From contig CAJUHH010000002.1 of assembly GCA_910585965.1 (NCBI GenBank), positions 391,890 through 455,889 of the forward strand: 64,000 nucleotides of DNA. The letters run 5' to 3'. The notes under the pieces were generated by a model that made no database searches, was not told the origin of the DNA, and was given only the letters and a program-made list of their open reading frames with translations. Position numbers and translations under genes: made by a program. This document shows positions 26,344 to 34,966 of the stretch, piece by piece. Origin of the DNA: an uncultured Lachnospiraceae bacterium (lineage in GTDB: Bacteria; Bacillota; Clostridia; Lachnospirales; Lachnospiraceae). Position 1 is the first letter of the stretch. Every line of letters starts with the position of its first letter.

Positions 26344-27384
26344 ATGAGCCAGGAAAAAAAAGAAACATGTATGTTGGGGAAGCAGAGCATAGAGCTGAAA
26401 GAGCCGGTATATATCAGGGAGAGCGCCAGCGTGGTCGGGACGAAAGAAGGGCAGGGCCCGCTGGCGGAGCTTTTTGATATGGTCGGCCAGGACGATATGT
26501 TCGGCTGTGCTTCCTGGGAAGAGGCGGAAAGCAGTTTACAGAAGGATGCCGTTTATCTCGCGCTGGGGAAGGCGGGGCTGAAGAAAGAGGATATCCGTTA
26601 TCTGTTTGCGGGGGATCTGCTGGGACAGTCCATTGCCAGCAGTTTTGGACTGGCGGGCTATGAGATACCCCTTGTCGGGTTATACGGGGCCTGTTCCACC
26701 TGCGGCCTGTCGCTCAGTATGGGGGCGATGGCGGTAGGAGGAGGCTATGCGGAGCATGTGGTGTGCGTGACATCCAGCCATTTTGCCAGCGCGGAAAAGG
26801 AGTTCCGGTTTCCTTTGGGATATGGAAACCAAAGGCCGTTATCCGCTTCCTGGACGGTGACGGGCAGCGGGGCTTTTGTCTTAAGCAATACGGAAGGGAA
26901 GCGGTCTCGGGCGAAGATCACGGGTGTGACGACGGGAAAAATCATGGATTATGGGTTGAAGGATTCGATGAATATGGGAGCTTGTATGGCGCCGGCGGCC
27001 TGTGATACGATTTACCAGAACCTGAAGGATTTCGGACGAAAGCCTTCGGATTATGACAAGATTATTACGGGCGATCTGGGAAGCGTCGGACAGCAGGCGC
27101 TGATTGATCTTCTGAATGAAAAAGATGTGGATATTGCAGGACAGCATATGGACTGCGGCATTGAGATCTATGACGCGAAAGAACAGGATACCCATGCGGG
27201 AGGAAGCGGATGCGGGTGCAGCGCTGTCACCCTGTCGGCCTATATCTTAAAAAAGATAGAAGAAGGTGTATGGAAAAGGGTTCTTTTCGTGCCGACAGGG
27301 GCGCTGCTGAGCAAGACAAGCTTTAACGAAGGACAGACCGTGCCGGGAATCGCCCACGGGCTGGTCATCGAAAGCTGCCGTTAA
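26344..27384 (+). CDS. spoVAD: Stage V sporulation protein AD
   Basis: A 346-residue thiolase-fold protein that binds dipicolinic acid in the spore inner membrane. Visible hallmarks include G-P-L-A-x-x-F-D (about 39), Y-G-A-C-S-T-C-G-L-S-L (about 115) and a terminal H-G-L-V-I-E. ATG 26344 is taken; an in-frame GTG at 26335 is an alternative. It stands alone, 7 kb from spoVAC, and overlaps the convergent flavoprotein gene by four bases. Confidence 0.93.
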   Translation: MSQEKKETCMLGKQSIELKEPVYIRESASVVGTKEGQGPLAELFDMVGQDDMFGCASWEEAESSLQKDAVYLALGKAGLKKEDIRYLFAGDLLGQSIASSFGLAGYEIPLVGLYGACSTCGLSLSMGAMAVGGGYAEHVVCVTSSHFASAEKEFRFPLGYGNQRPLSASWTVTGSGAFVLSNTEGKRSRAKITGVTTGKIMDYGLKDSMNMGACMAPAACDTIYQNLKDFGRKPSDYDKIITGDLGSVGQQALIDLLNEKDVDIAGQHMDCGIEIYDAKEQDTHAGGSGCGCSAVTLSAYILKKIEEGVWKRVLFVPTGALLSKTSFNEGQTVPGIAHGLVIESCR

Positions 27385-28790
27385 TTCCGGCTCATTCCGG
27401 CGTGAGGGATGTCCGTATATTCCGCGATGTCCCGGTTCAGGGTGACGAGGTCGCTGACATTCAGATCATGTACGGAAGAATGGCCGGTAGTTCTGGCAAA
27501 CATTTTTAATTCTGCCAAAGAAACGTTGAGGAAATTAGCGACTCTCTGCGCTGCCGCATCCACTTTCAGCCTCTTTCGAAGTTCCGGGTCCTGCGTGGCG
27601 ATGCCTACGGGGCAGTTCCCGGTTCCGCAGATTCGGTATTGCTGGCAAGCCGCCGCAATCAGCCCTGCGCTGGCTACAGCAACTGCATCGGCGCCCATGG
27701 CAAGGGCTTTCGCAAAATCAGAAGATACCCGGAGGCCGCCCGTGATGACGAGGGAAATATCCGAATGGACGGAGTCTAGGTATTTTCTTGCCCGGTGCAG
27801 GGCGAAAATGGTCGGGACGGAAGTGGATTCCCGGAGCAGGAGCGGACTCGAGCCGGTAGCGCCTCCGCGCCCGTCGATGGTAATAAAGTCAGGGCCGGCA
27901 TATACGCAATATTCCAGGTCGCGTTCGATCCGCCCGGCGGCAATTTTGATGCCGATGGGTCTGCCGTCGGAAAGCTGGCGGAGCGTATCCACCGTTTTTT
28001 TCAAATCTTCTTTGGAATTAATTTCTTCAAAGCGGCTTGGACTCTGGATATCCTCGCCCGGATTTTTCCCCCGGAGCGCGGCGATTTCCGGGGTGACTTT
28101 TTCGCCCGGCAGATGGCCGCCCATCCCCGGTTTTGTCCCCTGGCCGATCTTGATTTCGATAGCGTCCGAAGTTTTCAGGTTCTCGTCGGTCACGCTGTAT
28201 TTGTTCGGAATATATTCAAAAATATATTTATAAGCCGCTTTTTTTTCTTCGGGAAGGATGCCTCCTTCTCCGCTGCACATGGCGGTTTTCGCCATAGCGC
28301 TGCCCTGGGCCAGCGCTACTTTGATTTCACGGGAAAGCGCGCCGAAGGACATATGGGAAATATACACAGGGCTTTCAAGCACCATAGGCTTCCGGGCGTG
28401 CTTTCCGATAACGGTTCGTGTATCCACAGGATCGGAATCAAGAAGAGGGGCCGGGTTCAGCTGGGCGCCGAGGAGAAGGATATCGTCCCACCCCGGCATG
28501 GGCATCCTGGTTCCCATCGCTCCGTCTATGCTTTTTCCCGATACGGCCATCTCATGGATTTCCTCCATATAGCGGCTGCTCTTATCGTGCCTTATATACT
28601 GGGGGTCATAGGCGAGTTCCCCCTGCTGCGGAGCCGGCGTTTGCGCTTCCTGCGACGCTTCATCCGCGATTTTTTCAAATTTGGAAACGGGCTGTTTGCA
28701 GACCGGGCAGCAGTCCAGTTCCGATAATTTCTTTCCTTCTTTTTCTTCATCAAAGACAGCGCCGCATACGGCGCATTTGTAAATTGCCAT
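27381..28790 (-). CDS. Glutamate-synthase-like FMN protein with rubredoxin-type N-terminus
   Basis: A 469-residue protein. A rubredoxin/zinc-ribbon-like domain (two C-x-x-C pairs, residues 5-35) precedes a GltB-type FMN barrel. The loop C-x5-C-x4-C (about residue 385-395) matches the 3Fe-4S site of glutamate synthase. I-D-G-R-G-G-A-T-G and G-A-D-A-V are conserved barrel motifs. The amidotransferase domain is absent, so it belongs to the FMN-binding GltS-related group of anaerobes, probably an oxidoreductase of uncertain substrate. Confidence 0.87.
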   Translation of the reverse strand: MAIYKCAVCGAVFDEEKEGKKLSELDCCPVCKQPVSKFEKIADEASQEAQTPAPQQGELAYDPQYIRHDKSSRYMEEIHEMAVSGKSIDGAMGTRMPMPGWDDILLLGAQLNPAPLLDSDPVDTRTVIGKHARKPMVLESPVYISHMSFGALSREIKVALAQGSAMAKTAMCSGEGGILPEEKKAAYKYIFEYIPNKYSVTDENLKTSDAIEIKIGQGTKPGMGGHLPGEKVTPEIAALRGKNPGEDIQSPSRFEEINSKEDLKKTVDTLRQLSDGRPIGIKIAAGRIERDLEYCVYAGPDFITIDGRGGATGSSPLLLRESTSVPTIFALHRARKYLDSVHSDISLVITGGLRVSSDFAKALAMGADAVAVASAGLIAAACQQYRICGTGNCPVGIATQDPELRKRLKVDAAAQRVANFLNVSLAELKMFARTTGHSSVHDLNVSDLVTLNRDIAEYTDIPHAGMSRN

Positions 28791-28884
28791 AAAAAGTCCT
28801 CCCTATGTATTTAATAATGATAATTAGTATTAAAAATATTTTAGTGTACGCGGTTCCTTGTTGTCAAGGAAATGAGGCGGGTGA

Positions 28885-29317
28885 GGGAATCCATATTTGC
28901 AGACGGCAGAGCGCGGCGGAGGATGGGACAGCGGCATTTGCCTGGGCAGAGGGATGGGGCAGCAACATAAGCCGGAGCAGAGGGGGGTGGCCGGGGCGGT
29001 ATTTTCTGTTGTTACGTACAATCAGTAATTTCATTTATGAAATAGTTCACTTATGAAATGGCCGAAATCCTAGGGGAAAATTGCCATGGATGGCAATTTT
29101 AGGAAAAAAGGACACGGATGTCCTTTTTTTCCGCCCCGAACGGTTTGATATGATTTCCCCATTTCATTAGTGAAATCTGATTGGAAGTTCCAACAGAAAA
29201 TACCGCCCCGGCCACCCCCCTCTGCTCCGGCTTATGTTGCTGCCCCATCCCTCTGCCCAGGCAAATGCCGCTGTCCCATCCTCCGCCGCGCTCTGCCGTC
29301 TGCAAATATGGATTCCC
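28885..29317. repeat. Perfect 127-bp inverted repeat with 179-bp centre
   Basis: The left arm (28885-29011) and right arm (29191-29317) are exact reverse complements over all 127 bases by direct comparison. The 179-bp centre holds two perfect 11-bp hairpins (AAAATTGCCAT with its complement, AAAAAAGGACA with its complement) and ATTTCA-x4-TGAAAT palindromes near both edges; the edges themselves are imperfectly complementary. No open frame of note and no obvious target duplication at the outer ends. This fills the 590-base gap between the flavoprotein gene and 29382. Confidence 0.92.
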
Positions 29318-29381
29318 CATAGAAAAATATTGAAAAAAGTGGAAACTCCTAGTAAAATAAAGTGCGGTAGGGAGGTCAGCT

Positions 29382-29612
29382 ATGAGGGAAATGGAATTCA
29401 AGATGGAAAGGCAGGGCCTTTTGAAGGAAGGGGACCGGGTGACGGTGACGGAGGGGGTTCTTCCCAGCAATTATTATTATACGATCGATCCGGCGCTGGC
29501 GATGTCCGGGAATTATCCGTTTTGCGAGAGGATGCTGGCGAGGGAAGGGGTCGTCAGAGAGATTCGGGAGAAGGAAAGGGGATTTTATGTTATGGTGGAA
29601 TTTGAGGAGTAA
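29382..29612 (+). CDS. Small conserved protein of unknown function
   Basis: A 76-residue protein with a compact beta-rich pattern (G-D-R-V-T-V-T-E, G-V-V-R-E-I-R-E, F-Y-V-M-V-E-F), like a small SH3-type fold. GGGAGG lies upstream of the ATG. Function not recognised. It is the first gene after the large inverted repeat. Confidence 0.65.
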   Translation: MREMEFKMERQGLLKEGDRVTVTEGVLPSNYYYTIDPALAMSGNYPFCERMLAREGVVREIREKERGFYVMVEFEE

Positions 29613-29674
29613 TCGGCAGGGTATGGATGGAATTGACTGATCATACGAAAAGAGAGAAACAGGAGGAACAGGAT

Positions 29675-30052
29675 ATGAAAAAAGTAATATCGACACAAAA
29701 GGCTCCGGCAGCGATCGGGCCGTATTCCCAGGGGATTATCGCAGGCCCGTTTTTATACGCGTCAGGCCAGATTCCGATCGATCCGGCGACGGGGGATATC
29801 AAGGGCGGGGATATTCTGGAGCAGGCAGAGCAGGTGATGAAGAACGTGGGAGCGATTCTGGAAGAAGCAGGGTATGGCTATGAGGATGTGGTGAAAACAA
29901 CATGTTTTTTGGCAGATATGGCTGACTTCGCGGCGTTTAACGGGGTTTATGAAAATTACTTTACGGGAAAACCGGCAAGAAGCTGCGTGGCGGTGAAACA
30001 GCTTCCGAAAAATGTGCTTTGCGAAGTGGAAGTGATCGCATATCATGAATAA
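29675..30052 (+). CDS. ridA: RidA family reactive imine/enamine deaminase
   Basis: A 125-residue protein starting behind AGGAGG. It has the RidA hallmarks G-P-Y-S-Q-G near residue 19, S-G-Q-I-P-I-D-P near 32 and the catalytic Arg in P-A-R-S-C-V near 105. RidA hydrolyses enamine/imine intermediates released by PLP enzymes. It overlaps the kinase gene by eight bases. Confidence 0.93.
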   Translation: MKKVISTQKAPAAIGPYSQGIIAGPFLYASGQIPIDPATGDIKGGDILEQAEQVMKNVGAILEEAGYGYEDVVKTTCFLADMADFAAFNGVYENYFTGKPARSCVAVKQLPKNVLCEVEVIAYHE

Positions 30053-30557
30053 TATTGTATTGATCGGTATGCCGGGGGCGGGGAAGAGCACGGTGGGGGT
30101 CGTGCTGGCCAAATGCCTCGGCTATCGTTTTGTGGATTCGGACATCGTGATCCAGGAAAAAGAAGGGAAGCTCCTGCACGAGATTATGGAAGAGCGGGGG
30201 ACGGACGGGTTTCTTGCGGTGGAAAATGAGGTCAACGCTTCTCTGGAGGCAGAGCGGAGCGTGATTGCCACCGGGGGGAGCGTAATCTATGGAGAAGAAG
30301 CCATGGAACATCTGGGAAAGATCGGGACTATCGTATATTTGAAGCTTTCCTGTCCGGCGGTCGAAGAGCGGCTCGGGGATTTGAACGAAAGAGGCGTAGC
30401 GCTCCGGGAAGGGCAGACTTTGAAGGCTTTGTATGAGGAACGGATTCCTTATTATGAAAAATATGCCCAGATCGTTCTGGATTGCGAAAACAAAATGATA
30501 AAAGATATTGTGGCGGAGATTATTTCGGCGGCAGCCGGACAGGGACGGGAGGATTGA
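30045..30557 (+). CDS. aroK: Shikimate kinase-like protein
   Basis: A 170-residue P-loop kinase. Walker A G-M-P-G-A-G-K-S-T is at residues 8-16, D-S-D near 33 and the C-terminal R-I-P-Y-Y-E-K-Y-A typical of AroK. The Arg that usually follows Phe in the shikimate-binding F-R-x-x-E segment is replaced: the text reads G-F-L-A-V-E. The middle G-G-G reads G-G-S. It could be a divergent AroK or a related small-molecule kinase. It is coupled to ridA and closely followed by the transporter. Confidence 0.75.
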   Translation: MNNIVLIGMPGAGKSTVGVVLAKCLGYRFVDSDIVIQEKEGKLLHEIMEERGTDGFLAVENEVNASLEAERSVIATGGSVIYGEEAMEHLGKIGTIVYLKLSCPAVEERLGDLNERGVALREGQTLKALYEERIPYYEKYAQIVLDCENKMIKDIVAEIISAAAGQGRED

Positions 30558-30562
30558 CACCA

Positions 30563-31459
30563 ATGAAAAAGATGGCGATCGGCAGCAGCCTGCTGCTGTT
30601 TCTGGCTGCCTGTATATGGGGCGTGGCTTTTGTGGCCCAGAGCGTGGGCATGGATTATATGGGGCCGTTTACTTTTAATGGAACCCGTTTTCTGATCGGA
30701 GGCACGGTGCTGCTGCCCCTTGTCTGTATCAGGATAAAAAGGAAAAAAGATACGCCGCAGGAGATTCCGGCTGCCCTTACGCTGAAGGGAGGGGTCTGCT
30801 GCGGGCTGGCGATCTGTTTTGCCTCTTTGAGCCAGCAGATCGGTATTATGTATACGACGGTAGGAAAGGCAGGGTTTATTACTACGCTGTATATTATAAT
30901 CGTGCCTGTGTTCGGAGTATTCCTGCACAGGAAAGTATCGGGGAAGGTCTGGAAAGCGGCGCTGGTGGCGGCGGCGGGAATGTATCTGCTGTGCATGAAC
31001 GAAAGTTTTTCCATTGGAAAAGGGGATGCTTTTGTCTGTCTCTGTGCGGTCATTTTTTCGATTCATATTTTGGTGATCGATCATTTTTCCCCGAAAACGG
31101 ACGGTGTGGCTCTTTCCTGCATCCAGTTTTTTACGGCGGGCCTTATCTGCATTTTGGGGGCTTTTGTCCTGGAGGAGCCGTCCTGGGAGCAGATTTACAG
31201 CGGGATCGTTCCTTTGCTATATGCGGGCGTGATGTCCTGCGGAGTCGCGTATACGTTGCAGATCATCGGACAGAAAAACCTGGATCCGACGGTGGCTTCC
31301 CTCATTCTCAGCCTGGAATCCGCAGTTTCCGTACTGGCCGGATGGGTTATATTGGGACAGGCTTTATCGGTAAAGGAGCTGTTTGGATGCGCCCTTGTAT
31401 TTGCGGCGGTGATTTGGGTGCAGATGCCGGAGAAGAAGGGGCGTTTGTCCGGCGAATAG
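30563..31459 (+). CDS. EamA/DMT family transporter
   Basis: A 298-residue protein with ten predicted membrane helices in two EamA repeats. Its ATG follows the aroK-like stop by five bases. The first helix contains A-A-C-I-W-G-V-A-F-V-A-Q, typical of the family. It probably exports a metabolite; substrate unknown. Confidence 0.87.
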   Translation: MKKMAIGSSLLLFLAACIWGVAFVAQSVGMDYMGPFTFNGTRFLIGGTVLLPLVCIRIKRKKDTPQEIPAALTLKGGVCCGLAICFASLSQQIGIMYTTVGKAGFITTLYIIIVPVFGVFLHRKVSGKVWKAALVAAAGMYLLCMNESFSIGKGDAFVCLCAVIFSIHILVIDHFSPKTDGVALSCIQFFTAGLICILGAFVLEEPSWEQIYSGIVPLLYAGVMSCGVAYTLQIIGQKNLDPTVASLILSLESAVSVLAGWVILGQALSVKELFGCALVFAAVIWVQMPEKKGRLSGE

Positions 31460-31495
31460 CGGCGGGGGATTTCGATGCCCGAATAATAGGATAAT

Positions 31496-31524
31496 GAATA
31501 ATTTGTGAAAAAAACGGGATAATA
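31496..31524 (+). promoter_or_regulatory. SigG-type promoter of spoVAE
   Basis: GAATA (31496-31500), a 17-base spacer and GATAATA (31518-31524) match the forespore consensus except for the first base of the -10. spoVAE begins about 70 bases downstream. It gives the isolated gene its own sporulation control. Confidence 0.6.
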
Positions 31525-31592
31525 GTATCATGCAAAATGAATGGCAGCATGTGGATAGGATAATGGCATGAGAGACATATAAGGAGGTTTGC

Positions 31593-31949
31593 ATGGACTA
31601 TTTGAATGCTTTTTGGGTAGGGGGGCTGATCTGCGCCCTCGTACAGATTTTAATGGAAAAGACGAAGATGATGCCGGGGAGGATCATGGTTCTCCTCGTC
31701 TGCCTGGGGGCGGTCATCAGCGCGTTCGGCATTTACGAGCCTTTTCAGGAATTCGCCGGAGCCGGTTCTTCGGTTCCGCTGCTCGGGTTTGGGAACGTGC
31801 TGATGAAAGGCGTTAAAGAAGCGGTGGATCAGGCCGGGTTCATCGGGATATTCCAGGGAGGGTTTAAAGCAGGCGCGGTCGGCACATGCGCCGCTTTGGT
31901 GTTCGGGTATCTGGCAAGCCTTGTTTTTAACCCGAAGATGAAAAAATAA
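31593..31949 (+). CDS. spoVAE: Stage V sporulation protein AE
   Basis: A 118-residue protein with three to four membrane helices and the block G-A-G-S-S-V-P-L-L-G-F-G-N, homologous to that of SpoVAC. AAGGAGG precedes the ATG. It completes the SpoVA set but lies 4 kb from spoVAD and 12 kb from spoVAC. Confidence 0.93.
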   Translation: MDYLNAFWVGGLICALVQILMEKTKMMPGRIMVLLVCLGAVISAFGIYEPFQEFAGAGSSVPLLGFGNVLMKGVKEAVDQAGFIGIFQGGFKAGAVGTCAALVFGYLASLVFNPKMKK

Positions 31950-31971
31950 AAAGCAAGGATATTCAGCTTTC

Positions 31972-32475
31972 TCAGCTTTCTTCCCAGGAAATCTGGCGCT
32001 TGTCCAGGAATTTGCAAAAAGCATCGTCCCAGAGCTGTTCCGGCATCTTATCCATAAGGAAGGTATTGGTGGAAAGGCCGGTGGTCAGCGTGGCGTTTGT
32101 TCCATCAAACCGGATAGCGAGGGTAAAGTATTTGACGAGGCTTCCGTTATCCTGGAATCCTCCTTGCTCCAGGATCCGCGCCATGTGTCCGGGGAAGAGC
32201 AGGAGTATGAATTTGAAGCTTAAGGGCGTGCGCTTTCCTTTGATCAGCTGAAAACAGAGCGGGCGGACATTCTTCCATAAGGAAAAATCATAAGGGCAGA
32301 GGACTGGATCCTCCTGCTCTTCTTTTGTGTAAAAATTTTTTTGGATATGGCCGTCAATCTGGAATGCGTTGGCGGTGACAATGGTTCCTTCTTCCAGCAG
32401 GAAACAGTCGAAAACATCGGAAAGGAGAAGTTTGTTCATAAAGTCTTTGAGATTGGATATTTGGTAAGTTTTCAT
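31972..32475 (-). CDS. DUF5721 family protein
   Basis: A 167-residue soluble protein that I match to DUF5721, a family found next to sporulation and cell-division genes in Lachnospiraceae. Notable stretches are K-D-F-M-N-K-L-L near the N-terminus and T-T-G-L-S-T-N-T-F near residue 130. No catalytic motif is visible. Function unknown. Confidence 0.7.
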   Translation of the reverse strand: MKTYQISNLKDFMNKLLLSDVFDCFLLEEGTIVTANAFQIDGHIQKNFYTKEEQEDPVLCPYDFSLWKNVRPLCFQLIKGKRTPLSFKFILLLFPGHMARILEQGGFQDNGSLVKYFTLAIRFDGTNATLTTGLSTNTFLMDKMPEQLWDDAFCKFLDKRQISWEES

Positions 32476-32734
32476 AAGCTCCTCGTTTTTTATATAGAAT
32501 GGAAATCAATTCTTGCTTGCGTTACCGTCGATAATTTACACCATAAGAGGAATAGGCGCAGGATTTTGTTTTACCCATTGAACGGAAAGCTCTTTCAGCC
32601 TGTTCTGCCCATTTATTTGGGCGGGTATTATAAAAGTTTTGAAATCCTTTAGGGAGTGTCATTCGTAACTTTGCCATAGTATCTTCCTCCTGCTACCAAT
32701 TATAACATACAACTATGATTAAACCTACCTCATT

Positions 32735-34075
32735 TCAGCCTGTGCTTAATTTTTTGTATGTGTGGACATACAAAACAGCGGCAAGCGATATCGAAAGAAT
32801 GTCGGCTACCGGCTGCGCCCAAACTAACCCGGTAAGTCCTAAGACTGCTTTCAGAATGAACAGGACGGGAATGAAAATGATTCCCTGTCGGCTCAAATTG
32901 ATAACCAGCGAAGCTGTGGCTGCTCCCATAGCTTGTAAAGCGTTGGTAAGGACATAGAACACGCCGAAAATGGGACTCGTTGTAAGTAAGATTTTCGCAA
33001 ACTGGACGGCGTAATCAAAGGCTGTCACATCAGCTAAAAATGCACTGACGATTTGGTTTGTAAACAGGTAGCAGATAACGGTCAATACAACGCCTAAAAT
33101 GAAGGAAAAAATGAAAGAGAACTTAAACACGTCCTTGAACCGTTTCCATAGCTTTGCGCCTACACAATATCCCAGCAGAGGCTGTACGCCCTGCCCCAGC
33201 CCAATACATACCATGCCTGTTATCGTTACAACTTTCATCGCAACACCCATTCCGGCAATCGCCATATCGCCGTATTCTGCCATTTGGCTGTTGATAATGA
33301 TTTGTGAAATGCTCATCAGCATGGAGCCTAACGCGGCGGGTACGCCAATGGCAAGCACGCTGCTGCAAACCTTTTCCCTTAAGGTAAAATCTTTCAGCCG
33401 GACACTAAGGCTTGATTTTCCACGGAGAAAATAGGTAATGTAATATCCTGCCCCGAACACGTTCCCGATCACGGTGGCGATAGCAGCCCCGGCGATATTC
33501 CACCCAAAACCTAAAATCATAATGGGGTCAAGAACTACGTTCAGCAGGTTTCCTAAAAGCTGCCCCATACAAGCCCGTCCCGATTCTCCCTCTGTACGGA
33601 TTACATTGGTGTAACAGTTGGAGATAAGCACAAAAGGCCCGCTGCATACAACAATCATTAGATAGGTTTTCGCTAAATCCCATGTATCGGAACTTGCCCC
33701 GATAAGGGAAAGTATCTGCTCCATAAAAATCAAGAACAGAGCCGCCATAACCACACCCATAATCACGCAGCCCCACATACAGAAAGAGCATACTTTCTTT
33801 GCGTAGTCCTTTCTTCCCTCTCCCAACGCACGGGAGATAACCGAAGTGCCGCCCATTCCGAACACGGTTCCTACTGCCATAAATATCAGAAATACAGGCG
33901 TTGCAAGGGAAACTGCGGCAACCTGTAATGCGTCATGGGTCTGACCGATAAAGAATGTATCAGCCAGATTGTAGATTAATACCATGAGCATAGCCGCCAT
34001 AGCGGGCAAGGCGTTCTTGAATACTGCTTTGGGTACGGGCATTGATTCAAATACTTCCAGTGATTTCTGTTCCAT
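32735..34075 (-). CDS. MATE family efflux transporter
   Basis: A 446-residue, 12-helix MATE protein with the usual L-I-Y-N-L-A-D-T-F-F-I-G-Q motif near residue 40. The start follows AAGGAGG. It lies 175 bases downstream of the marR C-terminal fragment and was almost certainly the second gene of a marR-MATE operon. That operon is now interrupted by the 29-kb element, whose insertion places the marR promoter far away. Confidence 0.92.
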   Translation of the reverse strand: MEQKSLEVFESMPVPKAVFKNALPAMAAMLMVLIYNLADTFFIGQTHDALQVAAVSLATPVFLIFMAVGTVFGMGGTSVISRALGEGRKDYAKKVCSFCMWGCVIMGVVMAALFLIFMEQILSLIGASSDTWDLAKTYLMIVVCSGPFVLISNCYTNVIRTEGESGRACMGQLLGNLLNVVLDPIMILGFGWNIAGAAIATVIGNVFGAGYYITYFLRGKSSLSVRLKDFTLREKVCSSVLAIGVPAALGSMLMSISQIIINSQMAEYGDMAIAGMGVAMKVVTITGMVCIGLGQGVQPLLGYCVGAKLWKRFKDVFKFSFIFSFILGVVLTVICYLFTNQIVSAFLADVTAFDYAVQFAKILLTTSPIFGVFYVLTNALQAMGAATASLVINLSRQGIIFIPVLFILKAVLGLTGLVWAQPVADILSISLAAVLYVHTYKKLSTG

Positions 34076-34224
34076 AAATTTTCCTCCTTGTATGCTTGTT
34101 AAAAGCAAGCTATTGAATTGGTTTTTATAAATACCCGCTTTATAACGGGTTTCTATCAACGGCAATCCTCTTTTTGATTCTTCATCAGCCTTTTATGAAA
34201 GCACGCTATCAATTTGTTTGGGAT

Positions 34225-34251
34225 AAATGCCCGCGAGTCTGGCGGGCATTT
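34225..34251 (-). promoter_or_regulatory. Hairpin at the marR stop codon
   Basis: AAATGCCCGC (34225-34234) and GCGGGCATTT (34242-34251) form a perfect 10-bp stem overlapping the marR stop, 150 bases before the MATE start. No T run follows in the minus direction, so a weak terminator or processing site are both possible. Confidence 0.45.
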
Positions 34252-34552
34252 ATTTCATGTTCTCGTATATCCTTTGGAGCAGACTGTGAAACGTGGTCTG
34301 TTCTTCTTCAGATAATCCGTGAAACATGGTTTGTTCCACTTTTCTGCTATTCTGTATAGCGTCCTGGCAGCATTTTTCACCTGCCGGGGTAATTCGGACA
34401 AGTTTCATTCGCTTGTCGTTTGGGTCGGTAAAACAGTCAACCAGTTTCTTTAATGCAAGCCTGTTTACGATTCCGGCGCAGGTGGATTGTGCTACCCCTA
34501 AAATACGTTCCAGTTCTTTGAATGAGTAGGTCTTTTCGTCTTTTTCGTTCAG
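34250..34552 (-). pseudogene. MarR family regulator, C-terminal fragment (split by the mobile element)
   Basis: One hundred codons encode the DNA-binding and dimerisation part of a MarR regulator: S-F-K-E-L-E-R-I-L-G-V-A-Q-S-T and the wing D-P-N-D-K-R-M-K-L-V-R-I-T-P-A-G. The N-terminal helix is missing; the frame runs out at the left att site. The missing 41 codons are at 63645-63765. Joined across the CA core, the two give an in-frame 141-residue protein. Confidence 0.88.
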
Positions 34553-34567
34553 TGTGTTACTACGTCA
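34547..34567. other. attL of the integrated element
   Basis: Host GTTCAG (34547-34552), core TG (34553-34554), element arm TGTTACTACGTCA (34555-34567). The core was chosen because it alone gives an in-frame marR and a symmetric attP. Confidence 0.75.
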
Positions 34568-34588
34568 GCTAAGTAGCCTGATATGGCA

Positions 34589-34667
34589 TTTTACTTGTTT
34601 TACGTTATTCTACTTGTTCCACCTTGTTTTACTTATTTTACCATATTTTACTTGATTTACTTGTTCT
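34589..34667 (+). repeat. Phased TTTTACTTG array next to attL
   Basis: Eight imperfect 9- to 10-base units of TTTTACTTR follow each other, largely alternating 9 and 10 bases so that two units span about 19 bases. It starts 22 bases inside the element. A related array is at 39992-40051, and single copies of the motif occur near attR (63515-63575). Confidence 0.7.
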
Positions 34668-34772
34668 AGGCTCGGTGCGTCACTCGATTACATTCCTATA
34701 GCGTTCATGTTACCTCTAAAAATAAAGAGGATCGCTCAAAAAGTATCCGTTCTGGATGCTTGCCCGAAAGAG

Positions 34773-34805
34773 ATAGGAATGGTTTCAATTGTGGTTTTAG
34801 CCCTA
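34773..34805 (+). repeat. Degenerate direct repeat flanking the Gabija locus, left copy
   Basis: This 33-base segment matches 39755-39787 at 29 of 33 positions in the same orientation. The two copies bracket the Gabija-like genes. No gene is supported between here and 34966. Confidence 0.6.
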
Positions 34806-34966
34806 AAGGCCTTGACAAAAAGATGGTTGCATACCCTTGTCCATCCATATGCTAAGCTCACGACAAAAAAATACTATCTGCAAAAACAGAATTCTCAAGC
34901 TACCGGTTGGTTTGATAGTTTAGGATTTCTGTTTTCATTTCATTGGAAATTGCGGTTATAGACTTT

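Noticed and set aside
28885..29317. Insertion sequence
   Set aside because: There is no transposase frame in the centre and no target-site duplication at the outer ends, so only a foldback-type or non-autonomous element is possible.
34589..34667. CRISPR array
   Set aside because: Units are 9-10 bases with no unique spacers and no cas genes are nearby; it is a short tandem array.
34707..34961. 84-codon frame beside attL
   Set aside because: No ribosome binding site. It contains a degenerate repeat also found at 39755, so it is likely debris.
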